NCBI GenBank assembly: GCA_951230915.1
Contig: OX579641.1
Span: forward strand, 9,672,001-9,736,000
Length of the DNA: 64,000 bases
Direction of reading: 5' to 3'
Origin: Antitrichia curtipendula
Taxonomy: Eukaryota; Streptophyta; Bryopsida; Hypnales; Leucodontaceae
Shown here: in pieces, positions 54,600 through 64,000 of the stretch
How positions within the stretch are numbered: the first letter of the stretch is position 1
Layout: every line of letters starts with the position of its first letter
The notes under the pieces: model-generated
Told to the model about the DNA's origin: nothing
What the model saw: the letters and a program-made list of their open reading frames with translations, nothing else
Databases searched by the model: none
Position numbers and translations under genes: made by a program

Positions 54600-55934
54600 T
54601 CAAGGATAGACTAATTTGATAGTGGTGAATAATGAGTTATGGTTGGATTTTTCAAAAAAATATTCTAAAAAAAATATTATTTTAATTTAGAAATGGAAAT
54701 GTAGAGGTGATTTTGGATTGAGTCTCCCTTTGCGCATTAAGATTTAACCGTATGGTTTTTTAAATCCATGGGTAACTAATGAGAGGTCACTTTAGAAACA
54801 ATGCAAAACTTACTATAGGATACATTTTAAATGTTGGAGCTAATAATTTAAAAAATGTTGATTTTACTAGAGCATCATTTTTTAAAACTATACTGTATTA
54901 TAACTACTATACAATATTTTGTAATGATTCATAGTATATAATTTGTAAATCTACAAAAGGAGTAATAAAAAAGGAAGGTAAAGAATGTGCATGAAAAGCT
55001 TCCATTTTCTATTTGCAAAGTAGACAAAATAATGAACAAAGTCTTATTTTGGATTATTATATATTTGTTTGCTCCAACTCAAATCTTAGCGGGTGTTTTT
55101 GATGGACATTTTACATAAGTTAGGCTCAGCAGATATAATACTACTTGTACGGGTTTCATTTTTTGTGAATTTTTCTCCTATTGTACATGTATGATTCATT
55201 TGTATGAATTGTTTAATATATGATGTCTATATATGTGATATTTGTGTGGATCGTATTCAACAATAGTTAGAGTGTAAATGTTGCACTAATTATCCTCAAA
55301 TTGTATATAAATTTTCTAAATATAATAGAATATATTTAAATACCTCAAATTTCAATTTTAACCACCATAGGGGATATGAAAATGGGCAAAGAATAGAAGT
55401 AGAAAAAAAACAGGGACATGTTTATTGTGAAATAATAACTAAATAGCACCCATGATAAAAATTTCAATGCATGTATATACAGATTACAAGGTATAGTAAA
55501 ATACTTGGACAAAATTCATGGCATCATGTTGTAATGGCTTCAAAATTTGAAATTAATCTTGTCGCATTGTAGCTTCACACAAGAATGTCATCCCTTCAAC
55601 CTCAACTTCCTAAATAAAACCCTTGATGCATCCATGTAGAAACCAACTCCAACCTTAATATTTATCTATGATATTGTTGTTTTTTCAAATTATCAATATA
55701 AAGCATTTATGAAGTAATTAGTAGGAGGCCAAGGCACCACAACCAATGCTCCCTAAACTTAGAGGTCTCCACAAATATCAATTTTTTCATGCCATGCATA
55801 TTCCACTTGATACATGTATGCCATACCATATTAATTTGTTCAATATATTTTTATTATCCAATTTGTCAAGTTTAACCTCTAAACATAAATTCTTTAAAAA
55901 ATTGAGGTTAATTTTTATTCTAACCTTTTAATGC
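54600..55934. other. AT-rich spacer
   Basis: No gene or repeat of note. It begins at the truncation point of the retroelement. Confidence 0.5.
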
Positions 55935-55938
55935 TTAA

Positions 55939-56515
55939 CCCCTAAAGCCTCACTTGTCCCCTTGAGGGACAATTTGGGTCCGAGTAGATTCCTATTGTCT
56001 CAATTTGAAGTGAATTTTTTTGGGATTTTTTGAGGTTGTGTAGCTTTGCAAGATCTTTCTGGATATATATATTTTGTTTCAATTGGATGTTGGATGAAAA
56101 AATTATGGCACAATAAGCAAGAAATGGAGATTGGCGGGCAGCCCCAAAAGAACTACAAAAATCAAAATAATTTTTTTTGAATTTTTTTCCTAAATTATTA
56201 TGTTTTTATCTACAAGTGAAGCTTTGATTCATTCTATTTGGACTAGGGATGAGAAAGTTATGGACAATCTTAGTTTTTTGGGCAATTTAAGCATCTTCTG
56301 AAGAAAAAACTTTTTGTCCAACTTTGAATGCTAATATCTTCTAATCCGTACGGTAAAATTTGATGAAATTTTTACTTCATGATCTCAGACAAGTTAAGTA
56401 CAAGATCCTACGGTTAAATTCCAAAATAATATTTTTTTGATTCCCTCAAGTGAATGCAGCAGAAGTGGTAGTTTTGAGTGTTTTTTGATAGAAAACATAC
56501 TTGGGGCATTAGGGG
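55939..56515 (-). mobile_element. TTAA-bounded element, copy 8
   Basis: TTAA at 55935-55938 and 56516-56519; ends CCCCTAAAGCC and GGGGCATTAGGGG. It is the inverted counterpart of copy 6 (30214-30787), nearly the same length (577 against 574 bp) and similar along the whole length by eye. Confidence 0.75.
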
Positions 56516-56519
56516 TTAA

Positions 56520-57177
56520 AACTTATTTTAGATTACAAGATTAGATAACATCTTAAGTATACAATAGAAATCTCAATTATTTATAAAGATGTTTATGTAA
56601 TCAATTTAGAAAAAATATGGTTTATTTATATGGATTAAATGATTAGAAAGGAATTTTAATTTTTTTTCATAATTTTCATAATTTATTTGTCAAAAATAAA
56701 TTTATAGAAACTTGCCTAAATATGCAAAAATCAATTTAGTTATAATTAATAGAATTTTTAAGGTTAACCTCCATCTACTTGACATTGAATTTGCAAGTAA
56801 TTCCAATGACAACTTTCAGGTTAGAGTTGGTCTAGCTCATTTTTGTATTGACAATTGTAGAGTTTATATGTACAACGTAATCCATGGAATTTTGAGGCAC
56901 CAGGATAAAAAAATCCATAAATGAAGCCACATCTATTTTAAAATTTTAAGGCATAACAACTAAAGTATCATATTAAAAGTCATGACTATTTTGGAACCAA
57001 TTTTATCTACCTTTACATCTACATTTTGGCCTTAAATAGTCATTTACACCACCCAAAATGTTCATACATTTTCAAGAGCAACCAACAGTGAGACTTAAAA
57101 AGTTTTATAAGGCAATCAATGAAATTTACTCCAATGTGAAAAAAACTATGAAACAATTACAATAAATAGTGATATTT
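56520..57177. other. AT-rich spacer
   Basis: No supported gene or structured repeat was seen. Confidence 0.5.
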
Positions 57178-57942
57178 CACTAGAAGAAAAACGTGTCCAC
57201 CGCAACCGGTATTTGACAACTACTTTGTGGTTAAATGTCCTATACAACTGCACTGCGACTATAATCCCTCCCTAATTGCATCGACCTTGACGTTTATATT
57301 GTTGTAGTTGCAAAGTAGTCGTAGAATGAAGTGTAGGAAACAACTTTAGTAGTTGTTTCATAGTTGTTTTCAAATAATTTTCCAATTGTGTAATAACAAT
57401 TGTTCCATATCACTTGTCAAGAGTACCATTAGGTTGGACATATAAGACTTGTAAGTAGTTGTATCCTTCTGTAATGAATTTTGTTAATAGAATTCTAAGA
57501 TTTCTATAGTTTGTAGATTTTCTACATTTTCTAGATTTTGAAATCTACAAATTCTACAACACACAACAAGTTGCAAATAAGTCACATACAAATCACAGAC
57601 AAATTGCAATGAAGTCACAAATGAGTTTCAAACGAGTCACAGATGAGTCGCAATGAAGTGACAAGTGAGTTGCAATGAAGTGAAAAATGAGTTGCAAACT
57701 AGTCTCAGATGAGTTGTAATTTGCAAATACCACATAAGCAACCACGTCATAAAGCACATCAATGAGGTTCCAAGTCAGCTGCCAAATGAGAAACAATGCC
57801 ATTTCGCCTTGCAATTACAATACAACTAGAGAACTTGTCCATAGCAATTGGAGCCCTTCAAATTATCACCAGTCGCAAATGTCCAATGCAACTCAAACTA
57901 GTTGATGTTTGTAGTCGTAAAATCCTTTATTTTCTTCTAGTG
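57178..57942. mobile_element. Small non-autonomous CACTA (EnSpm-type) element
   Basis: The ends CACTAGAAGAAAA and TTTTCTTCTAGTG are a perfect 13-bp inverted repeat, flanked by TTT on both sides (57175-57177 and 57943-57945), the 3-bp duplication expected for CACTA. The right interior (57590-57720) holds many short degenerate units of the type GAGTTGCAA/GAGTCACAA, as in the subterminal transposase-binding repeats of this superfamily. There is no transposase gene, so it depends on a partner elsewhere. Confidence 0.85.
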
Positions 57943-57945
57943 TTT

Positions 57946-59352
57946 AGGTTGCCACTCACTACTTTCTCGACATTCTACACTATATAAATATGTATTGTTA
58001 CTATAGAACGGTGTTGCTTGGGTTGCCTCTACGTAGATAAGGAGTGAATTATGAGGTAACTTCTCTAGGCAAGGCAACCTAATTGTTAAAGCAACTCAAT
58101 TTCACTATTTGGTGTAGTGCAAGATTACTGAGGTTGCTAATAACCTCACTAGGTCTCCATTGCTCTTTTTGATACAAGTGATGTCCAACTAAAGGTTTTG
58201 GAGCCCTAATTTAGCATCAATTATATTTTATATGAATTGTTTTATTTATCATTCAAAAATTCATGGTAATTTTAAATTATTTATAAAAAATGCAAATTTT
58301 TAATGTCTAAGAAGAGAATGTAATCACATCTCTAAAAGAAAAATACAAAAATCACATTCATAGTTACTTACAAATGAAATTTGAAAAAGTGATAATAGGC
58401 TCATTCTTTGAGAATTAATAGTTTGTAGACTTGAATTGAATTGGAAGTCTTAATAACTATGAATTTGTTATGGTGAATTTTGAAGGTGTATATTGATCAA
58501 TAGCTAGTGTTGGACCCTATCTTTGTCAAAAAAGAAACCTCAAAGATCTAAACTACATTGGTTGGTTTACGAACTTTTATTTATTTTTAATTCCAAATTT
58601 TTTGGGCCTTCGTTTTGTAAATTAATTGAATTCCAAAGGTTCTCACTGGTTTCTTCTAAATCTTTTGAATTCCTCAATTGAAAAGACATTATGGGCTTCA
58701 ATTTTAGTCTTGAGACTTTGAAATTCCATTATTTTTGTCTTAGCTTCATTCCACCATTTTCATCCTAGCTTTGTTTCAATTTAGTCATGGTGCCTCAAAG
58801 GCACCTTATGATTACAAAGTGGACCTTATATATGTCTATACAAATATCCTAAAGGTCATTTAAAAATCAACTAGACTAATTGTGACCTAAAGTTTGTTAT
58901 TGAAATTTAAAAAGTTGGAATTTGACCAAATTGTCAAGCAAAACTTCATAAACATGTGTATGTAAGTCATTTTTGATAATTCCAAAAGTTGTCTATGGGC
59001 CCATTGCTATTACCTGCATGGAGCTCTAGTGTTGGATCATCTAAGCGGATTCCATTGCAAGTAGTTTGATGCTTATTTCTTTGGTTGGCTCTCCAGCCTC
59101 CGGTCCTCGCAAAACGGAAATATAGATCAGGAGGATTAACCAAAGCCCCCTTTTTTTTCAAAACAAAACAAAAAAATTCCCACTATAGTCCATGCTACAC
59201 GCTATAGTCCATTAGTATATCAAAAAATCGTTGCCCAATGTCCAATAGACCAACTGTCTATGGAATAGCTAGCACAATGGAGTAGAAGGAGTGAAGGCTC
59301 CAGGGGCTCTAGTTGTTGGAGGTTTTGGGAGGTAATGACGATTAGCTCTAAC
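57946..59352. other. AT-rich spacer
   Basis: No gene is supported; nothing structured was recognised. Confidence 0.45.
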
Positions 59353-59862
59353 TCCTAAAAGATCAAGTGTCCATTAAATGTACACAAGAAATCCAAGTCA
59401 AATTTGGTCAGATGTTCACGAAATTTTGATACAAAACGTAATTGTACCCCATGTAGAAAATATAATTTTGGACAACTCAAACAACTTCGGGCAGCATGTG
59501 CAAAACTCCTTTACTTCTGAAATTTGGTAGGTATGTAACTTACATGATATAAGATTCAAATTAAAAAGAAACATCCATGTGTAGTGCAAAATCTTATTTT
59601 AGGAGTTTAAGTCTGCCAGCCCTATAGGATAAGGTTGGAAAAATCGTTTTTCTTTTTCTAACTTCAAATGTTATAATCTTTCAATTTGTGCAAACAAAGT
59701 TTCAGAATTTTTTTCATACATTCCCACAGTATGGTAGTCTACCACAAATTTATACGCACAAATTTCTTTTCAAAATTTCATTTTTTAGTTATTTTTCTCA
59801 TTGTCTAAAATGTGGCAATTTTTTAATAATTTCTACCTATATGTGCCTCAATGCTACAGGGA
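59353..59862. mobile_element. TTAA-family element, copy 9 (second type, decayed ends)
   Basis: Internal blocks match copies 4407 and 5628 (CAGATGTTCACGAAATTTTG near 59410; ACTTCAAATGTTATAATC near 59662). The flanking TTAA is mutated on both sides (CTAA; ATTCAAA). Confidence 0.5.
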
Positions 59863-59900
59863 TTCAAATGTGAAAAACTTCACAATGAAGGCAATTTTAA

Positions 59901-60123
59901 CCTTAGAAGGGCCCAAAAGCCCTTTGCAACCTTGTGGTATATTATGAATGCAATGGTATTTGACCATATACACATTGGCCAAATATTGTTTAGTACAAAG
60001 TAAATTAATGATTATGGTAGTAAATAAATAACAATGTATCATAATTCATATAGTAAACCACAATTGAAGAGTTATAAGGCTAAATACAGGTCATATAGAG
60101 GGGCCCCAAGGGCCTTTCAAGGG
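59901..60123. mobile_element. TTAA-bounded element, copy 10 (short type)
   Basis: TTAA at 59897-59900 and 60124-60127. The ends CCTTAGAAGGGCCC and GGGCCTTTCAAGGG are imperfect inverted repeats. At 223 bp it is the shortest of the group. Confidence 0.55.
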
Positions 60124-60127
60124 TTAA

Positions 60128-60858
60128 AATTCTCAATTAAGTAAAATTTTATTCACACAATGTTTAATAAAATGAATGCCAAGAGAATTTAGATTCCTCT
60201 TTTTGCTCCAAAAAAGATCCACTTAAAAATGAGATAATAGGAACCATGCTCAAATGCTTACTGGGACGATTTATGGAAGTTCAACTCAACTCAAAACAAC
60301 AAAAACAGTAATTGCCGTCTTCCAAAGAAATACGTGTGAAACAAAACAAAATCATACGCCGAAATCTCAAACATGAGTTCAAACCAAAACTATGAAAAGC
60401 GAAGATATTACTGTATAACACACTTCAAAGTACTTGTTATTAAATTAAACATAAATGTCAGCTCAGTAGATCGACCTAAAAAAGAATATCCTCACAGATT
60501 ATCTTGTAAAAAGTATGCAGAAGCCCCGGAAGAGATCAGAGGGTTTTCCAGGGTTAAGGGAAACCTGAAAAATCAAGAGCTCTGAATCTAACCACAAAAT
60601 CCCAAATAACTGATCGACATGCCGCATTGTCTGTAGCTCAGTGCCCTTGCTCTACTCCTACGCATGCACAACTTAACTCCTGCTCTACTATTGGAGAACA
60701 ATCTTTTGACTGATCCTCTTGGTAATCACAAAATTTTGAGCAACTTGACCTCAAAGCAATGCAGTTCGCTGCACTCGGTGTTGTTAGATCCAAGTGAAAA
60801 CCATCATACATGTAGGCTGGATAACTAAAAGATTCTCGTTTAAGAAGATGAGCACATG
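60128..60858 (-). other. 3' flank/UTR of the hnRNP Q/R-like gene
   Basis: The interval is downstream of the TGA at 60861-60859 on the reverse strand. No other gene was seen; a short frame at 60638-60862 overlaps this UTR and is not supported. Confidence 0.45.
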
Positions 60859-63800
60859 TCAATATGGACGATAGCGACGGTCTCTCCCGGCTCCTGAGGC
60901 AGCACCACCACTGCTGCCACCCTGTCTGTAGGCCAGTAAACCATGACCACCTCTACCACCACGATAGGGAGCAGGTCCTCCTTGTAGTCCTCCACCAGGT
61001 TGCTGCCTGCAACAACCAATGTTTAGACCAACAAACCAAGTCACTAAGGGAAGAGGATCTCCAATCGTGCACTTAATTCTTGAAAATAGCCAACAATTAA
61101 AATTTTTAGGAGAGCGACAGTAAACTTACAAAACATAGCCAACGCGACCATCAGGCAGCATCATTGGTACCATAGTCATCCCCGCAGGTGGTGGACCACG
61201 TCCATAAATTACTGGCTGCATCATACAACAAAACAGCAACTTAAGATCACATTAGCCATTCCAATAAAGTAAACATACAAAAAAATTCCAGTACAGAATA
61301 TACACTCATATTCCAACACATTGAGGCAATAAAAAGGTTAATAAAATGTCATTAAGGAAGAGCCACCCAAAATCTAAAAGAGCAGAGTGACACGCCTAAA
61401 ATTTTCCACATAAATGACTATATATAAATAGGTTTTATTGGATTTAACCCCTGCAGGACCAGGGTATGTTTTTGATGGAAATTGTCAAAAACTGTTACTT
61501 TCCAGTGCATTGAGAAAAAATGAAGAAAGAGTTTAAGAACCCATTAAACCCTACAAAATTGTACTACGGGAATGTGTTGAAACTTTTTCAGAAACTTTGA
61601 CTGCATAGATTACAAGATTAGTGTTTGAAGTTAGAAGAAAAAGTGTTTTTGGCTTTGCCCAACAGGGTAAGCAAACTTCGACTACTCTTGGAGCAACAGT
61701 TTCGCAACAAGTAGTTTTTCTTTTAACAAATGCTTACTATTTCATGAGAATCCATACTCCCAAATTTTAGAAGTAAAAGAGGGGCTTAGCAAAAGCTGCT
61801 GAAGCTGCTTGCCCTGCCCAAAAACCTTCACTTTTGATCTGGGCACCTCAGCGGGAAAAATTGTGATTCATGTCACACCGAGGGACTCATGTCCACACCT
61901 TTTCGACAAGATCCATTCAATATTGACTTCAAAGTAAACCTGCCCCAAATTCCAATTGTCTATTTCACGGACAACTGTCCTCAAGCAATTAGAGCCAATT
62001 TTAGTTTCAGTCATTGGCATCATGCACAAACCTGATTATAGCCCCTGGCTTGACCGTAACCACCGACATTGTTGTATACATCACCTCCATAGCCATAGCC
62101 ACCTCGATTCTGATACTGCGGCAGCAGACCAGCTCGCTGTTGAGGATAGGCAGGCTCCATACCCAGAGGCCTCTTCTCAGCTGGGGGTTTCGCAAGAGAT
62201 GTCTCAAGTGTGCGGCCTGATTTATAAACAGTTCACAAAGTCCATGAAGTTTACAACAAACATCAACCAAAACAATCGCCAAGACTACTCGGACTAGTTT
62301 AAACATTACTAAAAAGCAAGTGACTGCACAAGCTGCTGAACACTCTCAATTAACAGAGTGGAAGAACTACGGGTATGAATACCTTCTAACTCGTAGACTT
62401 CTGTTTTCTCAATAGCCTTGAGAGCTTGTGCTCGATCAGAAAAATGAACGAACCCAAAGTCGCGTTTGGCTTGCCCTGGTTTGGTTGCCGGTAAGACCAC
62501 CTTAGTGACATCACCATGGCGCTCAAACAACTTCTGCAATTGCTCCTCAGTCACACTGTCTGGCAAATTTCGTACATACACCACTTTAACCTGGGAAACA
62601 ACCAACTTTCAACTTCAGTGTGACCAAGTCAAGAATACAGAAACATTCGACCTCACCAACCTCACGAAGAAAAGCTTCAGGAGATCCTTAAAATACAGTG
62701 CACATATCTAGATATGCAAGTGAGACACTATTACATCAGCCAGCCTAAAGTCGGGGAAAAAATAATCAATTGGTGACTCCAGCTACCAGATTTGAACAAG
62801 AAAAAGTGCTTCAAGGAACTCTGGTTCTGCAAGTGAACGAAGACAAGTTTCACAGCAGCATAAAATATCCATGGCATGTTAAGGTACCTGGGACATTGCA
62901 CTGGCATCAGGCCCACTGCGTGGATCAGCCCAGCTAATAGTAGGGGCATTACTGCCTAGTCGGAAACTTGGTTTGGACATCTCACGCCTGGCATGTTCAG
63001 CACAGGCATGATTGTAGTACTCTACAAAGGCAAATCCACGGTTTCTTCCTGGGGTCTTTGGATCCTGCAAACCATAGGATTTAGAACGATAACATTTTTA
63101 GCAATGACATCCAAAGTCAGAAGATTAAAATACTGATCCCCCAGTGCCCACACAATCGAATGTTGCAGTAAAATGCATTCATGTAGAGGATTACAGCCAT
63201 TTCCTTCCAAAAAACTTGAGATTTTAAGTCATAGTTAAAGGAATACAACATCATACCTTGAGGAGTTCAACGCTTTGTATGCCAGGTCCCTGCTCACCCA
63301 GAACTTTCTCAAGTTCTTCTTTTTCCCATGCTTTGGGAATATTCCCTACGAAGAGCCTATGCTTAGATTGAGATTGAGAGAATCTTAGTTTTCGTCCCTG
63401 CACCACAGTGAAATTCAACATGGTAAGTCTTGATCAGGTTGAGCAGATACTCGGGAACTTACAATTTATTAGACAGATCACAAAGTTCTGAGGAATCCAA
63501 GAATGTTATTAAGGAGCTACTTAATTCAGATCAAAGAAATAAAAAGCAAAGGATACCTTCACTTCAGAATCATTCAATGTCTCGATAGCTTTTTCTGCAT
63601 TCTCCTCGCTCATGAAAGTGACAAACGCGTAACCCTTGTTCTGACCAGTATCTTTGTCCTTCAAGAGACGAACCTGAAAAGCATTGCAAACACCAGTGAC
63701 ACATTTTATTGCACAGAAACGGTAATAACTCAGAACTATATACAGGACCAGTGCTGCTCAGGTGATAACCCCCCCGAGATGTACACCTCTAATACATTCC

Positions 63801-64000
63801 CTCCATGGAACATACATTTGGTATCTCCTGAGCAGTGCTATATCCCCTAAATACTCTATAGCCTTTCAGCCAAATCCTGCGTACCTCAAAGATGTCACCA
63901 CAACTGGAGCAGAGAGTTCGCAAATCTTCTTCTGTGGTATCCCGAGTAATACCCCCAACAAAAATTTCTGAGCCATGAGGAGGCCGTTTAAGAAGCTCTC
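60859..64000 (-). CDS. hnRNP Q/R-like three-RRM RNA-binding protein (LIF2-like), 5' end off-window
   Basis: A nuclear RNA-binding protein; in Arabidopsis this family includes LIF2, which partners the chromatin protein LHP1 and acts in splicing and development. Exons, read in reverse with GT-AG borders: 64000(partial)-63895, 63673-63557, 63397-63257, 63064-62888, 62590-62383, 62216-62032, 61215-61130, 61016-60859. RRM1: EIFVGGITRDTTEEDLRTLC (RNP2) and NKGYAFVTF (RNP1). RRM2: HRLFVGNIPKAW and NRGFAFVEY. RRM3: KVVYVRNLPDSVTEEQLQKL and RDFGFVHF. The C-terminal tail is Gly/Tyr/Arg-rich (RGGYGYGGDV, PDGRVGYVLQQPG) and ends RDRRYRPY. All junctions keep frame and no stop was found. The N-terminal acidic region lies beyond the window. 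A TTAA-family element sits in the intron 61216-62031. Confidence 0.92.
61448..61992. mobile_element. TTAA-family element, copy 11, in an intron of the hnRNP Q/R-like gene
   Basis: TTAA at 61444-61447 is followed by CCCCTGCAGGACC. Internal blocks match the long type (TTGACTGCATAGATTACAAG near 61599). The right end (GTCCTCAAGCAATTAG) is diverged and approximate. Confidence 0.55.
63749..63840. repeat. 92-nt foldback in the first visible intron
   Basis: CAGTGCTGCTCAGGTGATA (63749-63767) is complementary to TATCTCCTGAGCAGTGCTA (63822-63840) at about 17 of 19 positions, with weaker pairing further in. It lies in the intron 63674-63894. It could be a small MITE remnant or a hairpin RNA. Confidence 0.6.

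Noticed and set aside
1..64000. CRISPR arrays, bacterial operons, ribosomal RNA genes
   Set aside because: None seen; the tandem arrays present lack spacer structure, and the gene architecture is eukaryotic.

Overview
The window looks like nuclear DNA of a streptophyte with swimming sperm. A Chara-like charophyte alga is my best guess; a bryophyte, lycophyte, fern or cycad is also possible. The reasons are: AT-rich, intron-rich DNA; a 3' gene that matches the plant hnRNP Q/R (LIF2-like) family exon by exon; a ten-exon gene resembling the ciliary protein TTC23; and plant-type PIF/Harbinger, MULE, CACTA and Ty3/gypsy elements. The species call is inference. Only two ordinary host genes are visible: the TTC23-like gene (23217-27194, +) and the hnRNP Q/R-like gene (60859 to beyond 64000, -). 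Nearly everything else recognisable is mobile DNA.

Layout. 1-9.5 kb is AT-rich and holds several short elements bounded by TTAA and CCCCTAAAG-type ends, plus a long-inverted-repeat element (3115-3930). 9536-15602 is one TTAA element split by a complete PIF/Harbinger transposon (9999-15251, TAA duplication) that carries a DDE transposase and a convergent Myb/trihelix-like gene. 15621-19107 is a 3.5 kb gene cassette with TGTC...GACA ends and a 5-bp duplication; its single long gene is broken by two stops. 19.1-23.2 kb is AT-rich and empty. Then come the TTC23-like gene, more AT-rich spacer with old TTAA elements (to 34.3 kb), and a decayed MULE transposase gene (34378-38495, -). A second TGTCG cassette (38640-42044), with an intact 546-residue gene, sits just upstream of the MULE gene. 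43.0-47.7 kb holds exon-like fragments around an 18-unit, ~149-bp tandem array and a block of poly(A)-tailed GC-rich repeats. About 47.7-54.6 kb is the 5' part of a large LTR retrotransposon: a very long LTR-like region with a TATA box, a PBS-like site, an apparently spliced extra ORF, and a truncated gag. 54.6-60.8 kb is AT-rich with TTAA elements and a small CACTA element. The hnRNP Q/R-like gene closes the window.

The observation I rate highest is the pair of TGTCG cassettes. Both have exact 5-bp target duplications, matching short inverted ends, their own TATA-like box and one coiled-coil gene, but no long terminal repeats, no reverse transcriptase and no transposase that I can see. They look like a non-autonomous family mobilised by an integrase-type enzyme. 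The spliced ORF upstream of gag in the LTR element, and the single in-frame stop in the otherwise complete TTC23-like gene, also merit checking.
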